From NCBI GenBank assembly GCA_030039815.1, contig JASHUW010000356.1, forward strand, positions 1 to 5,871: a DNA stretch of 5,871 bases. Reading direction: 5' to 3'. Shown piece by piece: positions 1-5,117 of the stretch. The number at the start of each line of letters is the position of its first letter. Position 1 is the stretch's first letter. The position numbers were made by a program, and so were the translations under genes. Source of the stretch: Alphaproteobacteria bacterium. GTDB taxonomy: Bacteria; Pseudomonadota; Alphaproteobacteria; ATCC43930; CGMCC-115725. A model generated the notes under the pieces. It saw only the letters and a program-made list of their open reading frames with translations, was not told the origin of the DNA and did no database searches.

Positions 1-885
1 CGCGGCAGCCACCCCGGCGAGCTGTCGTCGCTGTTGGCGACGTCGAGCGCGATGTCGGAGACGATCCCGCCGAGCCTGGTGCTGATCACGATCGGTTCGG
101 TGGTGCCGGGCCTGTCGATCGCGGCGCTGTTCAACGGCGGTCTGCTGCCGGCCTTTGTCGCGGCGTTGGCGCTCGTCGTCGTCGCCTGGTGGCGTTCGCG
201 CAGCGAGGACAAGGGCGCCGGCGAACGCGCGCCGGCCGCGGTGATGCTGCGCACCTTCGTGATCGCGCTGCCCGGCCTCAGCCTGCCCTTCGTGATCCGC
301 TTCACGGTCATCAAGGGCATCGCCACCGCGACCGAGGTATCGACGGTCGGCGTCGTCTACACCGCGCTCCTCGGCCTCATCGTCTATCGCCAGTTCGACT
401 GGCGGCGCATCTACCCGATCCTCATCGAGACCGTGTCGCTGACCGGCGCGGTGATGATGATCATCGGCACCGCGACCGGCATGGCCTGGGCGCTGACCCA
501 ATCCGGCTTCTCGCTGTGGCTGGTGCATGTCATGGCGTCGGTGCCGGGCGGCAGCTGGGGTTTCCTTGCGGTGACGATCGTCGCCTTCATCATTCTCGGC
601 AGCGTCCTCGAAGGGCTGCCGGCGATCGTGCTGTTCGGCCCGCTGCTGTTCCCGGTCGCCAAGGCGATGGGGGTGCACGAGGTGCACTACGCGATGGTGG
701 TGATCCTGGCGATGGGGATCGGCCTCTTCGCGCCGCCGTTCGGAATCGGCTTCTTCAGCGCCTGCGCGATCGGCCGGACAAACCCCAACGACTCGCTGTG
801 GCGCATCTGGCCCTATATCGGCGCGCTGGTGGTGTCGCTGCTGATCGTCGCGGCGATACCCTGGCTGTCGATCGGGTTCCTGTAG
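1..885 (+). CDS. TRAP transporter large membrane subunit (DctM type), C-terminal part, 5' end outside window
   Basis: This is the membrane-embedded translocating subunit of a tripartite ATP-independent periplasmic (TRAP) transporter, which uses an ion gradient to import organic acids delivered by a periplasmic binding protein. The frame is open from base 1, so a TTG at 34 is internal and the true start is upstream; 294 residues are present, ending at TAG 883-885. Family signatures seen: SAMSETIPPSLVLI near residues 16-30, GIATATEVSTVGVVYTALLG around 104-123, and near the C terminus LEGLPAIVLFGPLLFPVAK followed by GIGLFAPPFGIGFF, the second conserved half-repeat of DctM. Many hydrophobic helices are separated by short loops, with a charged cytoplasmic-type loop RSRSEDKGAGER. 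DctM proteins are usually about 425 residues, so roughly 130 are missing; a longer DctQ-DctM fusion is also possible because the upstream part is not visible. The substrate cannot be told. The gene converges on the 174-residue hypothetical gene with only 7 bases between stops. Confidence 0.93.
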   Translation, partial: RGSHPGELSSLLATSSAMSETIPPSLVLITIGSVVPGLSIAALFNGGLLPAFVAALALVVVAWWRSRSEDKGAGERAPAAVMLRTFVIALPGLSLPFVIRFTVIKGIATATEVSTVGVVYTALLGLIVYRQFDWRRIYPILIETVSLTGAVMMIIGTATGMAWALTQSGFSLWLVHVMASVPGGSWGFLAVTIVAFIILGSVLEGLPAIVLFGPLLFPVAKAMGVHEVHYAMVVILAMGIGLFAPPFGIGFFSACAIGRTNPNDSLWRIWPYIGALVVSLLIVAAIPWLSIGFL

Positions 886-898
886 GGGCGTCCTACAG
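880..898. terminator. Hairpin spanning both stop codons of convergent genes
   Basis: Arms CTGTAGG (880-886) and CCTACAG (892-898) form a perfect 7-base stem with a 5-base loop. The TAG stop of the TRAP gene (883-885) lies in the left arm and the TAG stop of the minus-strand gene (893-895) in the right arm. Neither side has a run of T after the stem, so as an intrinsic terminator it is weak. It may act as a bidirectional transcript-end structure or simply reflect two facing TAG codons with a few extra matching bases. Confidence 0.35.
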
Positions 899-1417
899 CG
901 CGCCGGGGCGGGCGAATGTCGGCCCGCTGGTGAATTCCTTGCTGCCGTCGTTGTAGCTGCCCCAGCGGGCGTAATAGCCGGGGCCGGCCTTGGCCGCGGC
1001 CTCGTTGGCCTCGGCATGGGTGCGGTAGATGCCGGCGAAGGTCCAGCGCGGTGGCTGGCCCTTGACGACACCCCAGCCGACGAGCCAGTCCGGATGAATA
1101 TCGGAATGCATCAGGTTGCGCGGCTCCGGGGCGGCAGGAGCGGCCGGCGCGGGCGGGACGAAGCGCGGCGGTGGCGGCGGCGCCGCGGGTTCGGTCGGCA
1201 CCACCGCGGGGTGCAGCGCGATGATCGCGTTCAGCTCGCTCAGGTAATGCCGGCAGAGCTCGGTGGTGTGCTCGGTCGTGTCGACCTCGAGCCAACCCGA
1301 CGGCTGCGGATGCTTTTCATAGGTGCGCAGGTGCCCTGCCTGGAGCTCGGCGAGCTGCTGCGTCAGACGGGCCTGTTCTTGCCTGGCCCAAGCGATGATG
1401 TTTTCGATGGCCGCCAT
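893..1417 (-). CDS. Hypothetical protein with N-terminal helix, proline-rich linker and small C-terminal domain
   Basis: I do not recognise a named family. The 174-residue product has three parts. Residues 1-33 form a likely amphipathic or coiled-coil helix (ENIIAWARQEQARLTQQLAELQ), followed by a more helical stretch with Cys55 and His57 up to about 70. Residues 71-99 are a Pro/Ala-rich linker including a run of five prolines. Residues 103-168 form a compact, aromatic-rich domain (DWLVGWGVV, RWTFAGIYRTHAEANEAAAKAG, YYARWGSYNDGSKEFTSG) reading like strand-helix-strand. No signal peptide or membrane segment is seen, so it is probably cytoplasmic. The ATG at 1415-1417 is chosen because a GGTGGA-like ribosome site sits about 7 bases upstream and the protein begins naturally with a helix; an in-frame start at 1504 would add 29 low-complexity residues crossing the likely promoter. 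Wobble positions are strongly GC-rich, supporting real coding. It could be a scaffold or DNA-linked accessory protein, but no function is claimed. Confidence 0.75.
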   Translation of the reverse strand: MAAIENIIAWARQEQARLTQQLAELQAGHLRTYEKHPQPSGWLEVDTTEHTTELCRHYLSELNAIIALHPAVVPTEPAAPPPPPRFVPPAPAAPAAPEPRNLMHSDIHPDWLVGWGVVKGQPPRWTFAGIYRTHAEANEAAAKAGPGYYARWGSYNDGSKEFTSGPTFARPGAL

Positions 1418-1451
1418 TTTCGTTCCACCCCAGCATCGGTGAAGGCCGCTT

Positions 1452-1481
1452 ATCCTGCGCCGGTTGGCGGCGCTCGGGCAA
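1452..1481 (-). promoter_or_regulatory. Weak sigma-70-like promoter candidate for the 174-residue gene
   Basis: Read on the minus strand, TTGCCC (1476-1481) is followed after 18 bases by CAGGAT (1452-1457), about 35 bases before the start codon at 1417. The -10 match is poor (A2, A5 and T6 at best, depending on register). It is listed because the gene must have its own promoter if the terminator at 1519-1560 works. Confidence 0.18.
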
Positions 1482-1518
1482 CGGCTTACCTTCTCAGACG
1501 ACAATGGCGGAAATGAGA

Positions 1519-1560
1519 AAGGCGGCGGCGACTTCGACCGCCCGCACCGAAAGCCGCCTT
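1519..1560 (-). terminator. Probable intrinsic terminator of the LVIVD-repeat gene
   Basis: A perfect 8-base inverted repeat, AAGGCGGC (1519-1526) with GCCGCCTT (1553-1560), encloses 26 bases that can fold a smaller inner stem GGCG (1527-1530) with CGCC (1539-1542). On the minus strand it starts about 80 bases past the stop of the propeller gene and is followed by a T-richer stretch (TTTCTCATTT), whereas the plus-strand side has none. This orientation fits termination of the minus-strand propeller transcript ahead of the 174-residue gene. The long loop makes it less typical than a tight hairpin. Confidence 0.45.
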
Positions 1561-1638
1561 GTCGATACCGAGCGCGGGATCGTCAGTCGCGAAATCTTTC
1601 GTTCCTCAACACCGGCCGGCATCGCGGCATGATTAGCC

Positions 1639-2961
1639 TCAATTCAGCGGCGTGCTTCCGGTGTACTTGATGATGTAGAGACCGCCGGAAAACCGGTCGT
1701 TGGCGTAGATGAGGCCGTGCTCGTCGACATAGACGTCGTTGATCTGGATCGTGTGCATCGCGTTGCCGGGCGGCGCCTTCGGGATCACGTAGCCGATCTC
1801 GACCGGCCGGCTCGGGTCGGCGATCGAATAGGCGCGCACGCCGCCGTTGAAATAGCTGCCGACGACGGTGTTCTTCAGTGTCATCTCATAGGGCGACCAC
1901 CGGTTCATGTTGATGTTGTGCGAGCCGAAGCGGCCGCCGGCCTTGCACAATTCGGACTGGTCGTGCGGCGGCGGCATGGTGGCGAGCACGACCGGATGGC
2001 GCTCGTTGGAGATGTCCCACACCCAGTTGCGCTTCGGCCAGTCGCTGCACAGATTGCCCACCGCCTCCTCGGTCTGGATCGCGAGGCCGCGTGACGGGAT
2101 CGCGGTGACCGTATGCGCGAAGCCCTCGCCCATCGACTGCCACGAGCGGCGCGCGACGATCTTCGGATGCGTCTTGTCGCTGATGTCGAGGATCACCCAG
2201 CCGCCGTCGATCCAGCCGGCATAGAGCCGGTTCGGCTGGTCGGCCGGGATGGTCGGCGTATGCAGCCGCATCCCGGCGTCGAACAGCTCGACCCGCGGCG
2301 GCGACCCGGCGGCGTCGCCGACCCGCGTGCCGGGCAGCCACCAGCGGCCGACCTCCTTCGGCTCCTTTGGGTTCGACACGTCGACGATCATCAGGAACTG
2401 GTCGTCCTTTTCGTCGCGCGGTTGGAAATCCTTCGCGCCGGTCGAGAGATAGGCATAGTGGCCGTCGGTAAACCACAGATAGTGCACACCGCGCGAATGC
2501 GGCCCCGACGTGTCGAAATGCGACAGTTTCTGCGGGTTCGCGGGGTCGGCCACATCGTAGATGTCGATGCCGGCATATTGCTGGCCCTGCTTCTCGGTCT
2601 GGTGCGCGACGATCAGCGTGGTGCCCGAGAGGCCGAGCGAATTGCAGCGGACGAAATCGGCCTCGACCGGGATCTGCTTGATGACGGATGGCTTGGTCGG
2701 GTCGGTGACGTCGATGACGCTGACGCACATCGGCGCCGACTCATGCGCGAGAAACAGCACCCGCTTGCCGTTCGCGTATTGCGTCAGCGCCAGACCCTCG
2801 CCGCCCTTGCCGGCGCCGTTCAGATCGCTGCGGCCGATGATCTCCATGTTGCTGGCCTCGGCGGCGGCGAGCCAGTCCGGTCCTTGCGCCCGGGCCGCGG
2901 GCAGGGCCGCGATGCAGATCAAGGCGACGGCAGCGGCAAAAACGGCAAAACGCTGAGCCAT
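1639..2961 (-). CDS. Exported LVIVD-repeat beta-propeller protein
   Basis: The 440-residue product is a secreted or periplasmic protein. Residues 1-25 are a Sec signal peptide (Arg4, a hydrophobic core, then ARA before Gln26 as the likely cleavage site). The mature part has six to seven LVIVD-type repeats ending in the pattern D-V-(A/T/S)-(D/N)-P-x-x-P: near residues 79-99 (IDVTDPTKP), 130-150 (YDVADPANP), 188-209 (VDVSNPKEP), 253-274 (LDISDKTHP), 312-330 (WDISNERHP), 373-393 (YSIADPSRP) and a last half repeat at 426-435. This predicts a six- or seven-bladed propeller. Mature cysteines are 79, 106, 305 and 339, enough for two disulfides. Histidines occur ahead of the repeats (73, 120, 155/160, 234, 283, 348, 403). 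The biochemical role is unknown; protein or metal binding is possible. The start ATG (2959-2961) has a strong GGGAGGAAG ribosome site and a fitting signal peptide. It is divergent from the acyl-CoA synthetase gene, 155 bases apart. Confidence 0.9.
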   Translation of the reverse strand: MAQRFAVFAAAVALICIAALPAARAQGPDWLAAAEASNMEIIGRSDLNGAGKGGEGLALTQYANGKRVLFLAHESAPMCVSVIDVTDPTKPSVIKQIPVEADFVRCNSLGLSGTTLIVAHQTEKQGQQYAGIDIYDVADPANPQKLSHFDTSGPHSRGVHYLWFTDGHYAYLSTGAKDFQPRDEKDDQFLMIVDVSNPKEPKEVGRWWLPGTRVGDAAGSPPRVELFDAGMRLHTPTIPADQPNRLYAGWIDGGWVILDISDKTHPKIVARRSWQSMGEGFAHTVTAIPSRGLAIQTEEAVGNLCSDWPKRNWVWDISNERHPVVLATMPPPHDQSELCKAGGRFGSHNINMNRWSPYEMTLKNTVVGSYFNGGVRAYSIADPSRPVEIGYVIPKAPPGNAMHTIQINDVYVDEHGLIYANDRFSGGLYIIKYTGSTPLN

Positions 2962-2965
2962 GCGG

Positions 2966-2974
2966 CTTCCTCCC
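2966..2974 (-). promoter_or_regulatory. Strong ribosome binding site of the LVIVD-repeat gene
   Basis: On the minus strand GGGAGGAAG lies 4 bases before the ATG at 2959-2961. Together with the signal peptide starting right there, it fixes the start codon. Confidence 0.8.
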
Positions 2975-2988
2975 GGCGAATTCGTCCG

Positions 2989-3017
2989 AGTATCGGCGGC
3001 GCCGCCAATTCCGGCAA
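2989..3017 (-). promoter_or_regulatory. Sigma-70-like promoter of the LVIVD-repeat gene
   Basis: On the minus strand TTGCCG (3012-3017) and GATACT (2989-2994) are separated by exactly 17 bases. Each hexamer matches the sigma-70 consensus at four of six positions. Transcription would start near 2982, giving a leader of about 20 bases that carries the ribosome site. The spacer contains a perfect palindrome (2995-3006), so a repressor could act here. Confidence 0.45.
2995..3006. promoter_or_regulatory. 12-base palindrome in promoter spacer, possible operator
   Basis: GGCGGCGCCGCC is a perfect palindrome that abuts the -10 hexamer of the propeller promoter candidate and fills most of its spacer. 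A dimeric regulator bound here would block polymerase. In GC-rich DNA such palindromes also arise by chance, so this is a position-based guess. Confidence 0.28.
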
Positions 3018-3019
3018 CC

Positions 3020-3039
3020 CGCGGTGGCGCCCCACCGCG
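3020..3039. repeat. Perfect 8-base inverted repeat in the divergent control region
   Basis: CGCGGTGG (3020-3027) and CCACCGCG (3032-3039) are perfect reverse complements separated by 4 bases. The site lies just upstream of the propeller promoter's -35 hexamer and also upstream of the weak plus-strand promoter candidate, a sensible place for a regulator acting on both genes. It could equally fold as a hairpin if transcribed. A GTG at 3024 inside it opens the synthetase frame but is not a credible start, as it lacks a ribosome site. Confidence 0.35.
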
Positions 3040-3047
3040 CAGCGCCC

Positions 3048-3076
3048 TCGACAGCAGCGGCCGCTTGTCCGAGCAT
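3048..3076 (+). promoter_or_regulatory. Weak promoter candidate for the acyl-CoA synthetase gene
   Basis: TCGACA (3048-3053) matches the -35 consensus at five of six positions and is followed after 17 bases by GAGCAT (3071-3076), a poor -10 hexamer matching at three positions. The predicted start near 3083 would leave a leader of about 34 bases. A weak -10 would fit a gene that needs an activator. Confidence 0.22.
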
Positions 3077-3106
3077 AGGCGGCAAGTCCGCCAAGGGAGC
3101 TGACAC

Positions 3107-3112
3107 GGAGGG
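3107..3112 (+). promoter_or_regulatory. Ribosome binding site of the acyl-CoA synthetase gene
   Basis: GGAGGG lies 4 bases before the ATG at 3117 and decides this start over the upstream in-frame GTG at 3024. A second purine-rich match, AAGGGAG (3093-3099), is too far upstream to serve any start codon nearby. Confidence 0.75.
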
Positions 3113-3116
3113 CGTC

Positions 3117-4796
3117 ATGTCGGCAGCCGCATTCTTGGAAGCGCGGGAATTTCTCTTCACCCACCGCACCGATTACGACACCGCCTACCGCGATTTCCGC
3201 TGGCCGGTGCTCGACCGGTTCAACTGGGCGCTCGACTATTTCGACCGCATGGCCTACGGCAACAACCGGCCGGCGCTGTGGATCGTCAACGAAGGCGCCG
3301 ACGAGGCCAAAATCTCGTTCGCCGAGATGGCCGAGCGCTCAAGCCGCGTCGCCAATTACCTGCGCGGGCTCGGCGTAAAACGCGGCGACCGCATTCTGTT
3401 GATGCTGGGCAATGTCGTGCCGCTGTGGGAGGTGATGCTCGCGGCGATGAAATTGGGCGCGGTGACGATCCCTGCTTCGACGCTGCTCACCCGCGACGAC
3501 CTGATCGATCGCTTCGGCCGCGGCCGCGCCCGCCACGTCATCACCAGCCCCGAGCACACGGCGAAATTCGCCGAGATTCCCGGCGACTACACGCGCATCT
3601 GCATCGGCCCGGCCGCCGACTGGCGCGATTACGCCGAGGCTGCGGAGGCGCCGGCGCGCTTTGCGCCCGACGGCGAGACCCAGGCCACCGATCCGCTGCT
3701 GCTCTATTTCACCTCGGGCACCACATCGCGGCCCAAACTGGTGCTGCACAGCCACCAGAGCTATCCGGTGGGGCTCTTGTCGGCGATGTATTGGCTTGGG
3801 CTGCAGCCCGGCGACATCCACCTCAACATTTCCTCGCCCGGCTGGGCGAAGCATGCGTGGAGCTGCGTTTTTACCCCGTGGATCGCCGAAGCCTGCGTCT
3901 TCATCCTCAACCAACCGCGCTTCAACGCGAAAAACCTGCTCGACGCGCTGCAGCGCTGCAAGCTGACGACATTCTGCGCGCCGCCGACCGTGTGGCGCAT
4001 GATCGTCCAGGAAGACTTCGCCGCCTACAAGATGGCGCTGCGCGAGGTGGTCGGCGCCGGCGAACCGCTCAACCCCGAGATCATCGAGCAGGTCCGCGCC
4101 GCCTGGGGCCTGACCATCCGCGACGGCTACGGTCAGACCGAAACGACGCTGCAGATCGCCAATTTCCCTGGCCAGGCGGTGAAGCCGGGCGCGATGGGCA
4201 AGGTGGCGCCGGGTTACCGGGTGCGGCTGCTCGACCCGGACGGCGCCGAGCAGGAAGAGGCGGAAATCTGCCTCGCGCTCGATCCGCCGCCTCTGGGGCT
4301 GATGATGGGCTATCAGGGTGATGACGGCGCGGTGGTGCCGGTCTCGGGCGACGCCTACCATACCGGCGATGTCGCGACCCGTGACGCCGATGGCTATTTC
4401 ACCTATGTCGGCCGCGCCGACGACGTGTTCAAAGCCTCGGACTACCGGATCAGCCCGTTCGAACTCGAAAGCGCGCTCATCGAGCATATCGCGGTGGCGG
4501 AGGCGGCAGTGGTGCCCTCGCCCGATCCGATGCGCCTCGCGGTGCCCAAGGCGTTTGTCGCGCTCGCCGGCAACCACGCCGCGACCCGCGAGACGGCGCT
4601 CGAAATCTTCCGTCATTGCCGCGCGACGCTGGCGCCGTTCAAGCGCGTGCGGCGGCTCGAATTCGCCGAATTGCCGAAGACCATCTCGGGCAAGATCCGC
4701 CGCGTCGAGCTGCGCGCGGAGGAAGCCCGGCGCCGCGCCGCCGGCACGCGCGTCGCGGCCGAATTTTGGGAAGAGGATTTCCCCGAGCTGCGGTGA
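3117..4796 (+). CDS. AMP-forming acyl-CoA synthetase (medium-chain / aromatic acid CoA ligase type)
   Basis: The 559-residue enzyme activates a carboxylic acid with ATP to an acyl-adenylate and transfers it to CoA, in the cytoplasm. All core motifs of the AMP-binding superfamily are visible: the phosphate loop YFTSGTTSRPK at 197-207, the acyl-pocket segment SPGWAKHAW at 240-248, VGAGEPLNPE at 312-321, the adenine motif DGYGQTET at 336-343, YHTGD at 414-418, the hinge GRADDVFKASDYRI at 432-445, and the C-terminal PKTISGKIRR at 520-529 with the catalytic lysine at 526. Length and the GW-K-AW segment match the medium-chain/benzoate-CoA ligase branch (ACSM-like). Two small deviations are Ser instead of the usual Gly after TSGTT, and Asp442 where many relatives have Gly; both look like subfamily traits, not damage. 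The substrate is not predictable. ATG 3117 is chosen for its GGAGGG ribosome site. It is divergent from the LVIVD-repeat gene and convergent with the small membrane protein gene, so it is probably monocistronic. Confidence 0.94.
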   Translation: MSAAAFLEAREFLFTHRTDYDTAYRDFRWPVLDRFNWALDYFDRMAYGNNRPALWIVNEGADEAKISFAEMAERSSRVANYLRGLGVKRGDRILLMLGNVVPLWEVMLAAMKLGAVTIPASTLLTRDDLIDRFGRGRARHVITSPEHTAKFAEIPGDYTRICIGPAADWRDYAEAAEAPARFAPDGETQATDPLLLYFTSGTTSRPKLVLHSHQSYPVGLLSAMYWLGLQPGDIHLNISSPGWAKHAWSCVFTPWIAEACVFILNQPRFNAKNLLDALQRCKLTTFCAPPTVWRMIVQEDFAAYKMALREVVGAGEPLNPEIIEQVRAAWGLTIRDGYGQTETTLQIANFPGQAVKPGAMGKVAPGYRVRLLDPDGAEQEEAEICLALDPPPLGLMMGYQGDDGAVVPVSGDAYHTGDVATRDADGYFTYVGRADDVFKASDYRISPFELESALIEHIAVAEAAVVPSPDPMRLAVPKAFVALAGNHAATRETALEIFRHCRATLAPFKRVRRLEFAELPKTISGKIRRVELRAEEARRRAAGTRVAAEFWEEDFPELR

Positions 4797-4810
4797 AGCC
4801 CGTGGGTTGC

Positions 4811-4822
4811 CCTTCGCGAAGG
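4811..4822. repeat. Palindrome in the convergent gap after the synthetase gene
   Basis: CCTTCGCGAAGG is a perfect 12-base palindrome lying 14 bases after the synthetase stop (TGA 4794-4796), in the 59-base gap before the stop of the facing small gene. It can form only a four-base stem with a CGCG loop and has no T run, so it is a poor intrinsic terminator. An 8-base direct repeat GGTCGGAT also occurs in this gap at 4821-4828 and 4841-4848. Confidence 0.25.
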
Positions 4823-4855
4823 TCGGATTCGCTCGGGCCGGGTCGGATATCGCCC

Positions 4856-5104
4856 TTACCAGATACCGAATATCACCCCGAGCAGCCAGACGATCGCGGC
4901 CGACAGGATCGCCATCACGATGATCAGCACGATCTGCAGCACATGCGCCACGCGTCCCGCGACGGACGGGGTCTCGTCAACCCCCTCGCCCTCGATGTGG
5001 TAATCGTCGCGCGGGGCGAACGGGTCCGGCTGCGGGTCCGGCCGGCGCGCGAATTCCTGCGGCATCGGCGCGATGCGCCGCCGCCTTGTCAATGTCAGAG
5101 CCAT
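4856..5104 (-). CDS. Small single-pass membrane protein of unknown function
   Basis: The 82-residue product has a basic start (Arg7-Arg10), a Pro/Arg/Asp-rich soluble stretch (about residues 12-50, with PDPQPDPFAPRDDYHIEGEG) and one long hydrophobic helix at about 54-80 ending in FGIW at the extreme C terminus. It therefore looks like a tail-anchored inner membrane protein with a cytoplasmic N-terminal part. I do not recognise the family. The ATG at 5102-5104 has GGTGGA (5111-5116 on the minus strand) 6 bases upstream; Met14 is an alternative start. It begins 13 bases after the stop of the Sel1-repeat gene on the same strand, so the two are almost certainly co-transcribed. Its stop is TAA at 4856-4858. 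A clean ribosome site, a coherent membrane helix and the spacing favour a real gene despite its small size. Confidence 0.72.
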   Translation of the reverse strand: MALTLTRRRRIAPMPQEFARRPDPQPDPFAPRDDYHIEGEGVDETPSVAGRVAHVLQIVLIIVMAILSAAIVWLLGVIFGIW

Positions 5105-5117
5105 GTCGGGTCCACCG

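Noticed and set aside
1418..1504. An extension of the 174-residue gene to an upstream start at 1504
   Set aside because: The extra 29 residues are Arg/Ser/Cys-rich with no resemblance to a domain, and the inner ATG at 1417 has its own ribosome site.
1464..1670. A 68-codon plus-strand frame in the gap before the propeller gene
   Set aside because: It runs through the terminator-like repeat and into the 3' end of the propeller gene, lacks a good ribosome site and shows no recognisable composition or domain.
2113..3078. A 321-codon plus-strand open frame antisense to the LVIVD-repeat gene and crossing the control region
   Set aside because: It has low-complexity Arg/Asp/Gly composition, no ribosome site, and lies opposite a gene with a clear signal peptide and repeats.
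3024..3116. An upstream GTG start for the acyl-CoA synthetase
   Set aside because: It falls inside the 3020-3039 inverted repeat, has no ribosome site and adds 31 low-complexity residues; ATG 3117 has GGAGGG at good spacing.
3339..4616. A 425-codon minus-strand open frame antisense to the acyl-CoA synthetase
   Set aside because: Its product is rich in Arg, His and Asp with no family resemblance, as expected from the opposite strand of a GC-rich gene. The plus-strand frame has every motif of a known enzyme family.
4821..4848. Direct repeat GGTCGGAT, two copies 20 bases apart, as an attachment or target site
   Set aside because: Eight bases of GC-rich sequence in a convergent gap, with no mobile gene or further copies nearby, are readily explained by chance.
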